Source: Notamacropus eugenii (taxonomy: Eukaryota; Chordata; Mammalia; Diprotodontia; Macropodidae). From it: a DNA stretch of 64,000 bases. Under the pieces are notes generated by a model, which saw only the letters and a program-made list of their open reading frames with translations, did not search any database and was not told the DNA's origin. The stretch lies in NCBI RefSeq assembly GCF_028372415.1, contig NC_092874.1, forward strand, positions 335,996,651-336,060,650, given 5' to 3'. This document shows positions 21,201 through 33,775 of this stretch, one piece after another. Positions within the stretch are counted from its first letter, which is position 1. Each line of letters begins with the position of its first letter. The position numbers were made by a program, and so were the translations under genes.

Positions 21201-23336
21201 GTTACTCAAGGGATGGTTCCTTTAATAAAAAAAAAAAGTCAAACTGAGAGGGGAAGACCCTCAGGCTTCCTGGGTAAAAGAGAAATAATTACTATTTAGT
21301 AATTACATTCACTCTGTGTTAGGTGGCTGGGGACATGTTGTCCAATCTATGAGCTCCAGAGTGAATTGAGTTTAAGGCTTGATCTTTGACCAAAAAATGT
21401 AGCCAGTAAACCCAGTGGAAAAAAGGCAGCTTTTGGGCATGGAGTCTACCTTCCCCTGGGTAGAACACCAGAGAATCACCCTGAACTGAAGCAGCCAAGT
21501 CAAGGAGTACATAATGCAGTGCAAGTTTCTGCCACACTGGGAAGTCTGTGCTTAAAGGGGAAGGTGAGAAATAAAGACCTTAAAAATTATATAGATAGTC
21601 CCTTAGTGAGCACTTAGTGCACCAGTGAAAGGGCAATCAAAATTGCCTTCAAAAAGGCTGTACTGAGGGTATAGAAAAAGGTATATTCAGCCACTGATAG
21701 AAATCTCAGTAGTAGTATTATACCATGTATAGTATCAAAGGATGGGGAGCTGGGAGGTACCTCAGAAATCTTATAGTCCAAACTTATTAACTTCTAGACA
21801 GAGAAAATTTGATTTGTTCTTTCTTTTCTCTTTCTACACTAGTTTGCCATTCCTACTATGTAAAACTTTTAAATGTGCTTTAAAAAAAATTTCACATTAG
21901 CAAAGACTTCATGACTATGTTTCTTAAATCACTTATTCCTGAATCTAGAGTCTTCCAAAGGAACCAGATCTGAGCGTAAAGATTTTAAAGGCAGACCTTC
22001 TCTCATTTCCCATTTTATGAGTCTTGTAGGCATTTTGAAAAGTTAAAAGGAAAAAAAAGTTCAAAGAAAAAAGAGAGTGAGAGAGAGAAAATGTTTCTGA
22101 TGTAATAGCACCCCTTTGGGCTATTTTCCCCCAACTTTCATTCAGACTCATGGATTAGATCTCCAGAATGTAGCTGTTAACTCAGGTTCTAGGGATAACT
22201 CTATGGGGTATACTCCTTCAACTATAGGTCTTAATCTTCCAAGAGTCAATAATCAACCAAAAGATGCCATTAGTTCTAAGCAAATGCATTTACTAAGATA
22301 GCATAGTAAAAAAAAAAAAAAAGAGTGACTACAAATATTTTCCCCATAAATCTGGGGAACATGCTCCCACAAATACACATATTATCCAAGGGAAGAGTAG
22401 GTTTAAGCTTAGAGTTCAATGTTAGCAATGCATGTGAGGCAAGGCAACTTACAACACTTGGTATTTTAGGGCTAGCAAGTTCTTTTCCACAAAGATCCTC
22501 TTGGGTGTAGCATCTTTGTTGAGCAGACGACTCAGTTGGGTATCCCGGGTCTTATCCTCTCCCTAGCCATTTCTCTTCTCTGCTGCCAGGGGTCCTGTTC
22601 CTTGAAGCTTCTTTCTCCTTCTTGTATCTGCCTTTCTGTATCATGTCTTTCTGGAGTGTCTCTCCCCGTCCACTGGATAGAACATGCACTACTTATCCCA
22701 GTAACCTTCCCAGTGAGGGCTGGGGGAGAAGGAAGAAATTTCTTCCTTCCCTTGGCCCCATAAAGAGGTCTCCTCCACAGGCAGTTCCCAGCTCATAATT
22801 TTGCTCATTCTCAAATTGTTAAAATTTGTCTAGGGCTAAACTTTTTAAAACCTTCAAAGGTGCATCCAAGTTATTTTCTGTCAATTAGTGGTTCTCTTTT
22901 TGATTCAGACAGCTGTTTGTACTTCATAAGGAGGAAATAATGATATACTGTGTTAACATATTAAAATGTCATCACTTGTGACTACATTCTGTGGTTATGT
23001 CAGCTGAGGTGGGGATGGAGAAGTCACATATTTCCTTTATTATATTGGAAAATATTTGCAAAGAGAAACAAACTTTCTAGTTAATGAGAAATTTAGTCAA
23101 ACTTATTGAATATCTACTGGATTCCTTCTTAAGACCAAGGGGAGCTAGCTGTGTGGCAAGTCACTTCACCCTGAATGTCTTGCAAAAAAAAAAAAAAATA
23201 GAAAAGAACAAGAGGAGACATATTTTCAGTCAACCAAGGTTTTAACACAGTAGCTTTTTTGTTACATAGTTAAATTACAAATTTTGGTCAACAGGTCTCC
23301 AAACACAATCTTGAGTTCCTTCAGAACTCTTTAGTG
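21201..23336. other. Intergenic; possible old LTR at 22.1-22.8 kb
   Basis: No gene. 21745-21800 resembles a MIR-like unit. 22150-22800, read on the minus strand, has LTR-like composition (A-rich end, pyrimidine/purine blocks), but I found no paired TG..CA ends or target duplication. A poly(A) run lies at 22308-22323 and another at 23184-23199. Confidence 0.35.
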
Positions 23337-24360
23337 CAGAGATTCCCAAACTCATTTGGCCCACTGCCCCCTTTAAAACAATTCCTCAGTGCCCCCCTTT
23401 AACAGTTTTTTGGAAATTTGTATCATTTCAAAAAAATATAAAATCATTTTTTAAATGACATATTAAATTTAATAATTTTTTTGTAAATTTGTTTTTTTCT
23501 ACATTGAAATTTTGATGATGCAATATTGTGTCATGTAACCATATAGTATCATATTGTAAAAACAAGCCATTACACGTATGTTGGGATTGGAAGCTCAAAT
23601 CCGTGTGGACGGTCTCGGGCGGGTAAAAGTGGGACTTCTAAATCTTAGAGTCTTACGAGGCCCTCCATGAACAGCGGGGGTTCGAGAAGGTCAGACTGAG
23701 CTAGCTCGGCTAGCTCGGGTATTTCCGCCTCTCCCCTGGAGATACGTGATGGGTGGAGTCTCCCTGCCCTCGAGGTCGTCCCGGATTGGAGCACACCTAG
23801 TTACCTAACAGCACGGTATTGAGATGCAAACTGTGTGGCTGAAGGTTAAGTAGGATTGAGGAAGCCAGAAAGTCTCTCTTAGCACGTGTGGAGCCAAAGA
23901 GGATAGTAGGGCTCCGCTTCTTTTCTTTCCTCTCTCCCCTCCCCCTCTCTCCCCGCTTGTACTTCTACTTCCAATCCCTTAAGCTTAGCCTCCTTAGGAA
24001 ATCTCCCCCTCTTCCTCCTAAGGAAGACCCCCCCTGCACTTGTAACCCAGACCCTGTAATAAAGCTCAACCCCTGTTCGACTCTGGAACGTCCTTTCTCT
24101 CATACGTTTATCCGGTTTGGCCAACCGAAGACCTGGGACAGGTAAGAAAGACTCGGGTAGCCCAATACAGGCCTCTAGGCCTGGCACACGTATATATTCC
24201 TTACCAATGCATGTTGGACTTAATGACAATGTGCAACAAGCTCAACTGCCAACACTTGCTTGTTAAGACCTGTCAGCAGACTTGACCACTGACAGGTTAT
24301 AATTTGCATTTTATGTGTTTATTTGGAAAATAATGTAATCACTATGACTTTACCTCTTAC
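23337..24360. mobile_element. hAT transposon copy, interrupted by a solo LTR
   Basis: Starts CAGAGATTCCCAAACTCATT and continues '...CCACTGCCCCCTTTAAAAC', the usual end of a marsupial hAT family. The LTR at 23579-24186 interrupts it. The right end was not located; 24360 is approximate. Confidence 0.5.
23579..24186 (+). mobile_element. Solo ERV LTR, 608 bp, perfect 6-bp TSD
   Basis: Begins TGTTGGGATTGGAAGC and ends GGCCTGGCA, with TG...CA ends. CACGTA flanks it exactly on both sides (23573-23578 and 24187-24192). An AATAAA signal at 24058-24063 is followed by a GT/C-rich U5. It is much more GC- and CpG-rich than its surroundings. A 6-bp duplication is typical of class II (beta/ERVK-like) integrase, though I cannot confirm the family. 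No internal region remains, so it arose by LTR-LTR recombination. The open frames inside it are not genes. Confidence 0.92.
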
Positions 24361-24384
24361 ACAACAGATGGTTTGCTGATTTTT

Positions 24385-24530
24385 TTTCAATTTTTCTTTT
24401 TTCTTTTTTTATTAATTAATTTTATTAATTTTATTTATTTTCAGTGTTCTACAATAACTACCATATAACTTAGACTATTATTTTCTCCTCCCTTCCTGAG
24501 ACAGCATACAATTTTGTATAGGTTCTAGTA
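24385..24530 (-). mobile_element. L1 3' terminus, minus
   Basis: The minus strand reads '...TATGGTAGTTATTGTAGAAC' followed by 'ACTGAAAATAAATAAAAT' and an A/T-rich tail, as in the other L1 3' ends of this window. Confidence 0.65.
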
Positions 24531-24645
24531 GAGAGAGTGAGGCTGACCACTTTGTGCAATTCTGTCTCACAAATCCAATTCGTGGCCAAGTCAAGACTCT
24601 GTAATATCATTGTTCCTCTTTGAAAAGAAAGGACTAATGATAACA
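24531..24645 (-). mobile_element. Marsupial repeat 'A' fragment, minus
   Basis: Plus strand: GAGGCTGACCACTTTGTGCA, then AAATCCAATTCGTGGCCAAG, then CATTGTTCCTCTTTGAAAAG. Confidence 0.7.
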
Positions 24646-24725
24646 GCTTATTTTTGCATCTCCAGTGCTTAGTATAATACTGGCAAATAGCAAGAGTTTA
24701 ATAAATGCTTGTGGAGTGAATGAAT
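24646..24725 (+). mobile_element. L2 3' terminus
   Basis: '...TTGCATCTCCAGTGCTTAGT...GTTTAATAAATGCTTGTGGA'. Confidence 0.7.
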
Positions 24726-24859
24726 AAAATGTTGACAACATTATTTTGAGTTTGCCATTCTTTCCATTGACATTGTTGTAGCAATTTTAATATTTTCTTA
24801 ACTCATTTAATGTAATAGCTAGATTAAACTCTTTCCAAGAAAAAAAAAACCAGTTGGTG

Positions 24860-25063
24860 ATGGCCTGGTGAATAACTTTGGTGTCTTCAATGTCTGACCA
24901 AGCTCTAACTGCTCCACCATGCCTGCTTCAGCTGCCTTCATGGCCACTGGAAAAAATTGGTCTCACTGGTCTATTCTGCTGGGGTAAGTCTTCACATGCT
25001 TATGGTAGACAACTCCCTAAGTTACCAATAGGTTTGAGGCCTATCAGTTACCCTTGGAGTAAT

Positions 25064-25064
<1 letters not shown>
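24860..25064 (+). mobile_element. Marsupial repeat 'A' body fragment, plus
   Basis: Matches the body of the long minus copy at 17.5-18.0 kb: TCATGGCCACTGGAAAAAAT, then GGGGTAAGTCTTCACATGCT, then TATCAGTTACCCTTGGAGTA. It ends at the GA repeat. Confidence 0.6.

Positions 25065-25119
<55 letters not shown>
25065..25119. repeat. (GA)n microsatellite, 55 bp
   Basis: Perfect GA dinucleotide run (about 27 units). Confidence 0.97.
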
Positions 25120-25121
<2 letters not shown>

Positions 25122-25134
25122 CATGAGATAGCAC

Positions 25135-25469
25135 AAATACAAGTAAAAATAAAGACAGTCCCTGCCCTCAAGAAGCTTATATTTTAATGCAGGGTGGATC
25201 AAAGATAAGATATAAAAGGGAAGCAGAAAGGCTAGGGATGAAAAAAAAAACCAAGCAGTACCTGACTGGGGAGAGAGGACAGTTTGTTGGCTAAGTGGCT
25301 GATCAAGGACCCTTCCCCAAAATGGAGGTTTCAGGAGGAACTCACCAATAGGAGAATTTGTCCTCAGGAGCACTTAGGAGGATTAGAAGGCAGCTGAGGC
25401 GTGGGTTAAGTCTATCCTCTGTAATTCTTTGCTTTTTAATGTGTTGTAACCTGCTAACACACACCAAGA
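25135..25469. other. Repeat 'E' 5' end fragment and unassigned sequence
   Basis: AGACAGTCCCTGCCCTCAAG and AAGCTTATATTTTAATGCAG at 25153-25190 match the start of repeat family 'E' (compare 33.7 and 42.1 kb). The rest is unassigned. Confidence 0.5.
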
Positions 25470-25690
25470 AGCAGTTAGGTGGTGTAGTGGATGGAGTGCC
25501 AGGTCTGAAGTTAGAAAGACCTGAGTTCAAATCTGATTTTGAACACTTACTAGCTGTGTGACACCGTTTGCCTCAGTTCCTCTACTGTAAAATGAGAAGA
25601 AAATGGCAAACCATTCTAGTATCTTTGCCAAGAAAACCCCAATTGGGGTCACAAAGAGTTGGACGCAACTGAAAGAAATGACTCAACAAG
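25470..25690 (+). mobile_element. tRNA-derived SINE, plus
   Basis: GCAGTTAGGTGGTGTAGTGG at the head; CAATTGGGGTCACAAAGAGT and GGACGCAACTGAAAGAAATG in the tail. Confidence 0.9.
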
Positions 25691-26754
25691 TCACAAAGAT
25701 ATCAAGAAGATAGATGATAGCTAGAAAGACAGACAGACACCAACTCTATTGGTTGTTCATCCAACTCCGTATTGTAACCTGAACAATAAATATTCTTTAT
25801 CTACTTAGTTTTTCTTATGTTGATAGTTAGGCTGAACTTATTTGAATGATTATGACAATCATTTAGGTGTTTCTGCAACATTTGAGGGCTCAGTGTCATC
25901 AGCACAATATCCTCTACACGTGGAAGACTACACCATCTAAACTATTGGTTCTATAGGGCTTCCTTTTTTAACTTGAAATCTGTTTTGGAGCTCCTCCATT
26001 TTAGTGACAAAGATGTTTGGAAAGCATATATGTCCCTGTTTTATACTTCACTTTATATTAGCACTCAGAGGCTCCCTACATTGTTATATCTTTCAAGAAA
26101 TCTTGTATAATTTTAACTTACATGTGGAAGATGTCTTGCTGGATAAAATCCTTTAACGTAATCTTTTGCTCTGCCAAATCAAGTTTAGAATAGTCAACAA
26201 ATAATAATGCTGAAGGATTTTAATTTAATTTGTAAATTCAATTAATTAATTAAATAAATAACTTTAACTTTTCAACAGAGTATTCTTTGTGTTTTTCTGG
26301 TTTAGCCAAAATGTTTTCATTACTTGTGTACACAAGAGGAGAACTGGACTATGGACACACAAACAAGTCTCACAGCCATGTTCTTCCTGCAAGTAAAGTA
26401 TGGCTGATCAATTAATAGTCATACAACTACGTTGAATTGGGAATGGAATAGACTTGAGAGATGAATTTCAGGGTGAGGGGTGAGGCAAGTAGGTAATACA
26501 ATATTGAGAAAGCAAGTACAAAGTTAGGAGTTTGAAAAAAGCATAATTAGTAGGGCACAGTGACTGAATTGTGATCAGAAAATTCAAGGAACAAATACTA
26601 CAAGCCAAGGAGGTGTTTTCCATTGTCTTGTCTAGAGACCACATTCTGGCCCTTAAGATCACATTTTCTAGTAGTCTCCTAGGATTGGCAATGCCAGTAA
26701 TTTTTGTCAAATAGTGATTCCCTATCATAGTAAGCTATGGGGATAAGGCTTCAC
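25691..26754. other. Intergenic, no gene seen
   Basis: AT-rich. The 86-codon minus frame (26468-26728) has no recognisable motif. No repeat recognised. Confidence 0.45.
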
Positions 26755-27430
26755 TATTGATCAAAACTACTGGGAAAACTGGGCAGCAGTATAGAAGGAA
26801 GTAGATTTAGACCAACACCTTATACCTTATACTAAGATAAATTCTAAATGGATATGTGACCAAGATATGAAAGGTCACATCATAAACAAATTAGAGAAAT
26901 ATAAAACAAATTATCTATCAGATCTATGGATAGGAGAAAAGCTAATAACCAAACAAAAAATAGTAAGCATCATAGAAGATAAATAGTTTTTATTATATAA
27001 AATGTAAAAAGTTTTTCACATTAAAATTTAATAAAATTAAGTGTCTTTGTAGCAAGTTTTCTCTGATTGAGGTCTCATTTCTAAAATACATAAGGAGTTG
27101 ATTCAAAGTCTTAAGAAAAAGAGCCATTTTTCCAGTTAACAAATGGTCTGAAGTTATGAACAGCAATTCTCAAGGGAAGAAATGCAGACTACCTACAACT
27201 CTGTTTTTAAAAATGCTCCACATATTTACTAATTACAGAAATAAAAATTAAAGTAACTCTGAGATTTTATTTCACTCCCATCAAGGTAGCAAAGATGACA
27301 AAAATGGGAAAATGATAAATGTTAGAGGGGCTATATGAGAAGAGATATGTTGATGAATTATTGGTGGACCTAATCTACCCATAGACCTTTATAATGATAG
27401 CAATCTCTCTGGAAGCATAACCAAATAGGA
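26755..27430 (+). mobile_element. L1 ORF2 3' fragment
   Basis: Plus strand follows the L1 ORF2 3' order in broken frames: ACTGGGCAGCAGTATAGAAG, AATGGATATGTGACCAAGAT, GATCTATGGATAGGAGAAAA, then GCAATCTCTCTGGAAGCATA near the end. Multiple stops. Confidence 0.75.
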
Positions 27431-28215
27431 CAGATTTAGGGTCCTAATCCCACAATAACTGCAGTATGATCTTGTATTCTGTCCATCTTTGAATTGTCTG
27501 TGTGATGGCAAAAATGTAGTCTCCTGTGGAACATCAGTTGTGAAAGGCTACCTATTCCTTTCTGATATTCTCATGAAGGAAACATTTTCCATTAGTTTGA
27601 GGATGTAGGCATATGGATTACTAGTTGTGGTTACTCTCTGGGTAATACTTTAAAAAAATAAAAAGGACCAAGTTTTCTTTTTTCTTTACACCTTTGGGAA
27701 TTTTCTTCTTCAGATACCTTGAGAATTTTGATATCCCTCAATACTCTCAAAATTGTATTGTCTCCAGCATGGGCCTACTCTGTATATACTTGGTTTAGTC
27801 TAGCTACTTTGCTTATCCTGGTTTTCTTCAACGTCATTTAGACTTCCTCTATAATCACATCCATAAGTAGGATATTCGAATCTGAATTTAGCAGCTCCAT
27901 TGACCTTTATGGTAAAGGGAGTTATCAAAAAATCTTTCCAAATCTTTTCTTTTATTTATTTGTTTTTCTTTCTTCATTTTCATCCTTAAGTGCTTTCAGG
28001 ATAATAACTGTGTTTATTTACTATTTAAGAATCACTGCTGGCTCATCACATGGGTTGGGGGCTGCCGCACCCATTCCCTTCCTTTAGAAATCTGCCCTGG
28101 GCCCATGCATGTGGTAGGATTGAGGACAGTCCCAGAGAATCCTTCCTTCTAATGAGTGTGGTTAGCTCCTTCTTCTTACAGTCTCTGACTTCTTGTTTCC
28201 CACTCTGGGCCTGAG
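27431..28215. other. Intergenic, no gene seen
   Basis: Nothing recognised. 28040-28215 leads into an A-rich tail and could be the body of an unidentified retroposed sequence. Confidence 0.4.
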
Positions 28216-28217
28216 AA

Positions 28218-28218
28218 G

Positions 28219-28256
<38 letters not shown>

Positions 28257-28263
28257 GAAAAAA
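28218..28263. repeat. Poly(A) and (AAAAG)n tract
   Basis: A run of 18 A followed by five AAAAG-type units. It looks like the expanded tail of a retroposed element in plus sense. Confidence 0.85.
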
Positions 28264-29779
28264 GGTGTGCCAAAAAGTTCCAGGAGATACAAAGAGCAAC
28301 TAATCAGTTCAGAGAGTTTTGAACCAGGTGCTGGTAAGTGCCCTAACATTTAAGCTGCCTTTGTTGATTACCACAAATCCATGACTTGTGACTTATTTAT
28401 TTTCAGGTATGTTGAGAATGCTAGAGTATTTGATTTCTACATGGAAAACAGTTATCTATGTAAAGCAAGCTGCTAGCACAGTAATGCCAAGAACAATTTA
28501 TTTTTTAGGGAGAGAGTTTAAGTCCATTGTAGTTTTGCCTAACTTTAAATCCATCATCATTTCCTCTAAATAGAACAAAAAGACCCTTAAAATTTGAAAT
28601 ACATAGATGACATTAAACTATACGGTTCCACTGGAAAACACATTAACCAGCTTCTGTTCCTGGAATCTTACTCCAATGACATAAAAATCCCATTTGAATT
28701 CAATATATGTAAAATTCTTCATTTAGAAGACAGAGGCTAATGACTGAGTTTGAATCTAGAGGTTATACTGAACCAAAGGATGAAGGAAATACTTAACAAA
28801 ATACCTCAGTCTTTTTCAAATGTGATGCATCAAGTGTAAAAATATCAAAGAGAAGGATGTGATAGAATAGATTAAGTCAAGTACTGACATTCTGAAATCA
28901 AAGTTGAATGGGAAGAATATGTTTAAAGCAATTATACACCTTTGCTCTATCTGTCCTAATGTATTCTTTTTTCTACTTAAAATTTTTATCCTTAATTCTA
29001 AATTCTCTTCTTTCCTCACCTTCCACTCCACTTAGTATATTCTTTAGAACTGAAAAATAGAACACAACAGATTTTGAAAGCTATCCAACAAAAACTCATA
29101 CTATATTAAGGAAATATCACCCTAATGTTGCTATAGAAAGATGAATACTTTGCCAAAGAAAAAGTCAGCTAAGTAATGGATCTGCTGGTGTTATAATTAG
29201 TTTTGTCATCTCTTTGTTCTCATAACGACCAATGAAATTTGGGAAGAAATGGTGCCACATAATCAATCTAGAGGGAGAAAGAATGGCGAGATGAAAATAG
29301 AAGATTGTCACTGAAGTAAGTATGGAATGATTGTTGCTGTCTCTGTTACGAAGATAAAAAAAAACTAATGACATCCAAACTTTCTCTCACTTTCATATTT
29401 ATATTCTCTCAGGAGAGCAATAAGCTGTATTCTCAATCTTTGTTCTTCAAAAATATGTTTGTTCTTGGTTTTTTGTGTGTTTTTTTTTGGTGAGGGTGGT
29501 GGGGGTTATTGTTTTTTTACCATTTGCTTTTAGAGAAACTGAATTCTCCAAATTAATGAGCTTGTTTGAAGGATTGCTTGCCTGTATGAGAGCCTCATTA
29601 GGTTAAATACAGAAGAGAGGGAAAGAATTTTATGATGAAATCCTCAGGGGGATTGATTAGGTGTGATTAGAGCAGGGAAGTATTCCCTGGCAAAAATATT
29701 GGGGATCATAGTTTAGGAGGAGGATTGAGAGACATTCTTAAAACACATGATAAATGGATAAAAAAGCTACAGAAATACT
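28264..29779. other. Intergenic, no gene seen
   Basis: AT-rich, only short open frames without motifs, no repeat family recognised. Confidence 0.45.
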
Positions 29780-29995
29780 TTTGCATCAAACAGATGTCAC
29801 TTCATGGACCAAAAGTAAAGGCTGCCATTTAATTAATTTAATGTATTTCAAAGTGATTTGTTTCCAGATGGAGCCTATGGAAAAGCTACAATCCAAGAAT
29901 GGAATGCAAAGGCCTTCCATGGACAACATCTGCATGTCCTCAATCAACAATATGTCAACAAAGAAATCTACCAATTGTGTGGAGAAGTAGGTGCT
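29780..29995 (+). mobile_element. LINE fragment, same family as 63.26-63.72 kb
   Basis: Plus-strand frame from 29880 reads KATIQEWNAKAFHGQHLH then NQQYVNKEIY. The same stretch at 63.33-63.42 kb gives the matching GQHLY...NQQYADKETL-like peptide. The longer copy at 63 kb shows the C-terminal AIQDQ and HITAxC...RHD motifs of a reverse transcriptase-encoding LINE with a terminal zinc-type motif (R4/Dong/R2-like is possible, not proven). Confidence 0.5.
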
Positions 29996-31379
29996 TAGCA
30001 AGAGAACTAATCACTCCCTCTTGGATGCTTCACATCCTTGTATTGGCGACTCTTCAATCCTACCTCCATACTTCAGACATGGCATCTTTCCCAGTCTTTC
30101 CCCTCTGATCTTTCTTTGGGAAAAGTGCTTCATTCTGTCTTCCAGACCAGAACAAAAGGATGGAAGGTCCATGGAGCAATTAGCTTCAGAAGGGAGGACC
30201 TGTCTCTTTCTTTCTTTTCTTTCTCTTTATCTCTCTGCTTCTTTACCTCTGTCTCTGCCTCTCCCTCTCTCTCCTTTTACCACATGAGCTTAGGCTATGC
30301 TGGGGTTCATTTGGTCTATATTTGTATAGTCTTTTCTCTGCTATGAGGTAGTTATACAATAAGGATCAGTAATAGTAACTAATATTTACAAAGTACCTAA
30401 CACTGACCCTCCTGGAATGGTGGAGAAAATAAATCTGGAGGGTCAGAATTGGAGCCCAGAGATAAGTAAAGATGTAAACATGGCTGTTTAGGACACTTTC
30501 ATTGAAATGGAGGTTCTAGGAGAAAATGACCAATCAGAGGAAGGGGACACAGGAGTGATTTTCCAGGGAGAAAAGCTTGCTGATCCTAGAGAAATTCCTT
30601 CTTTGATTGTTCAGGGGAAGCAGGTGGGGCAATGAATGCCTTGGTGCACTCAGACCCACAATAGGAAACAAGGATGACTCAATGACTGGGTATATATATT
30701 GGAGAGTTTTTATCAGAGGTCTCAGTGTGATCTCAAATATCCAGTTGGCATCTGTCAGAGTCATAGCAGGAAATGGAATCAACTCTCTGTTGAGGATTAT
30801 GTAGTAAAAAAGAATCATATGTGGGCCAAGGCAACTCCAGTCCTGGACTCCTTTGAGAGAAAGTAGAAGTCAAGGCTATCATAGACACAACTATGGTAAC
30901 AAAAGCAACAAGAGCATCCAGTGCATAGAGAAGATGAGACCAACTAACTAGTGCCTGTTCAACCAGTCTAAGAGTGTGGGAGAGTGCAGAGGCTGGCCTT
31001 AGCAGAAAGTCTTGTTCCAATAACTAAATCTGGTGATAGGAGCAAACAGGAGGGAAATGCTAAACATCATGAAGAAATACCATGAGTTAAGAGAAGAGGT
31101 TCATTCAGAAGAATTCCAAGAAGACTATGAAAGAAAACTATGCCTTGGTCACAAAAATTTTTAAAGTATCCAGAAAAAATGAAAAGATAAAAATGAAATA
31201 TGAGGTCTTAAGGCATAGAGCCAGAGCTCTAGCCACTGATGCTAAAGGAGGAATAAAAGAGAGAAAAGTGGTGCAAGAACCCATGTTAGGTGAAGAGAAG
31301 AGGGGCAGAGTGGTGGAATCAGACTATTTCAATGATTAGAATTAATTATATTTTTTCTCTTTTAACTCCACTTTTTCCT
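29996..31379. other. Intergenic, no gene recognised
   Basis: A 95-codon minus frame (30733-31020) includes a hydrophobic stretch, but nothing identifies it. A 102-codon plus frame at 30038-30346 is CT-rich low complexity. Neither is supported as a gene. Confidence 0.4.
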
Positions 31380-31560
31380 TTAAAAATGGGGCGTAGATGG
31401 GAAATATAAATAAAAATAAGAGATAATTTTATGGAAGGAAATATAAAATAATCATAACAGTCAATATGAATGGGATGAATTGACCTATAAAAAGAGAGGA
31501 TGTTAGCAGAACGAATCAGAAAGCAGAACCAAGCATTATGTTGTTTAGAAGTATAAACAG
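31380..31560 (+). mobile_element. L1 ORF2 endonuclease-end fragment
   Basis: AACAGTCAATATGAATGGGA then GAATTGACCTATAAAAAGAG corresponds to the VNxNGMN-x-PIKR start region of L1 ORF2 (endonuclease domain). Short and diverged. Confidence 0.55.
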
Positions 31561-32979
31561 AGGCTCACCAGTGTTTGCTCGGAAATACGTGAAACTAAGC
31601 TTGGAAGTTCAACCCCTTCTTACCTTACAAGAAAGGAGAAGGACAAGAGGCATCTTTTGAGAAGGCTTATTGCCAAAAAGAGAAAAACAAGTATGCTGGA
31701 GAGGGTGGGAGGACCTTGGAAATTTGTGGTTGCCTTGATGGTGGTGGAAGAAAGAGACACTGCTGTCATTCACATATACCCCATAATTTCACCCAACAAA
31801 CTCAACCTTAGGATGACCCTAAACTATAATTAACAAGAGGGAGATAAATGGAACTTCCCAGGACCAGTTATTGCTGCTGCTGTCCCTATCACCATTGCTG
31901 CAGTTTTCAACCACTGTAGTCAGAGGAATCAACCATGTGAAAAACACCCAGCATCAATGCAGGAGAAACTGTAGTTATCTACGTTTGTTAGCAACAATAA
32001 TAAAGATGCTTTCCTTCTGCCCTTCCTGTTTTCAATCTCTCTTTCCCAGGGAGAGTATACATCTCTTCCAAAACATATCTCTCTTCCTTTGAAGTTTGTA
32101 TTTCTTTTCATACTGTTCATCTAGTCTCTGAAAGTTGGTTTTAAGATGACTTAATTATCAGTAAATCATTAGACATCTGTATATATTTATTAGCTCAAAG
32201 ATAGCAGGGATGCTTTCCTTTGCCCAGCTGAATTTGACCAGTTTGAGTATATGCTCTAGGGGAGCATCTGACTTTCCAAAGACTGATGGAAAAAGTACTT
32301 GGATACATGAACAACTACTTTGATGGTAACACTATCTTACAGAAGAGCCTATAAGAACATGAAGAAGACTGTTGGATTAGTTTGAGAAAAATGGTAAAAC
32401 AAACAAACAAAAAACTGTTTCAATTCCAGGTTCCAACCAGTTTTGTAGAACCATTTTCAACTATGTTAGTCACATGGTATCTCAGCGTGGTGTAAGCACC
32501 AATAAAGAAATGACAGAAACACTCTTGACTTGTTTTTATCCATAGAACCTTATAAATTGAATCAGATGGGCTTTAAATTGGAAAGGTGGGGGGCAGAGAA
32601 AACTGTAACAGGGCTGGAGAACACAGAAAATAACTTCAATATGGCAAGAAAAAAATAACTGTTGAGACACTTGGGTGTTCATAGGAGACCAAATTCAAGA
32701 AAAGAAGCACCAAAAAATTCCATGACTTCACACGTGTGACCAAATGCACAAAGTTTGAATAACAAGCAAATTGACCATTGGTTTTAACACAAGGAGACAA
32801 ATTTGACTCCATAGGCATGACTCAGACAATCCTTGCTCTCAAGGATTGAGAAAATTGTCTAGCAACAACTATGTGCAACAAGAGGTATTCTGGACAAATT
32901 GGAGATAATTAATAGAAAGAAGGCATGAGCACTGAGAAATCTTAAGAGAGTTGGGTATCTAGCAGAGACTCAAAAAAAA
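31561..32979. other. Intergenic, no gene seen
   Basis: No family or gene recognised; open frames are short and conflict between strands. Confidence 0.4.
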
Positions 32980-33620
32980 CCAGTGAGGGCAGGAGGTAGA
33001 GATGAAGAGAAAGAATATTCCATGCTTGAGGAACAGCAAATGAAAATAGAATCAGGAGATACAGTGTCATGGAGACTAGTGTCACTAGATTGAGGAGTAT
33101 ATGGGAGTAAAGAAAGGCAGGGGACAGATGTCAGGTCATGAAGGACTTTGAATGCCAGAGAATTTTATATTTGATTCTGGAGATAATAGAGAACCACTGG
33201 AGTTTATCGAGTAGGGGAATGATATGGTCAGAACTGTGCTTTAGGAAGATCACTCTGACAGCTGAGTGGAGAATGGAATAGAGTGGAGAGAATCTTGTGG
33301 CAGGGAGATCAACCAGTAGACTATTGCAATAGTATAGGCGTGAGGTGATAAAAGTCTGTATCAGAGGAGTGGCAGCAATAGTGTCAGAAGAGGGAAGGGG
33401 GGAGACATGAGAATGTTATGAAGGTAAAATTGATAGGCCTTGGCAAAAGATTGGAGATAAGGGATAAGAGAGAATGAGGAGTTGAGAATTACATTTAGGT
33501 TGTGAGCCTGGGTGACTGGGAAAATGGTGGCATCTTTAACATTAATAGGAAAGTTAGGAAGAGGTGACAATTTGGAGAGACTGATGATAAATTCAGTTTT
33601 GTTCAACAACACATAAGTAG
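32980..33620 (+). mobile_element. Ancient mammalian repeat 'E', plus
   Basis: GGTCATGAAGGACTTTGAAT, TTTATATTTGATTCTGGAGA, TTTAGGAAGATCACTCTGAC, AGACTATTGCAATAGTATAG and GCCTGGGTGACTGGGAAAAT follow the order of the family. The 83-codon minus frame is a shadow. Confidence 0.7.
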
Positions 33621-33639
33621 GAGTAAGGGAAATGTAGAG

Positions 33640-33775
33640 TGAGGGTAAACTGAGTCAGTCAATTAACACATATTTATTAAGCACCTATTATATGCTAAGC
33701 ACTGTGCTCAGTGCTGGGGATTTGATAAAGGTAAAAGACAGTTCCTGCCTTGACGAGTGACAAGGAGAGGAAACT
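33640..33775 (+). mobile_element. Repeat 'E' 5' unit, plus
   Basis: TATTTATTAAGCACCTATTA then TATGCTAAGCACTGTGCTCA, then CAGTTCCTGCCTTG. The same unit recurs at 42.07 and 46.52 kb. Confidence 0.7.

Noticed and set aside
23879..24229. A 116-codon minus and an 85-codon plus frame
   Set aside because: Both lie in the solo LTR and contain no retroviral protein motif.
30733..31020. A 95-codon minus frame with a hydrophobic stretch resembling a membrane segment
   Set aside because: No conserved motif, no neighbouring coding sequence, and no way to tell it from chance.
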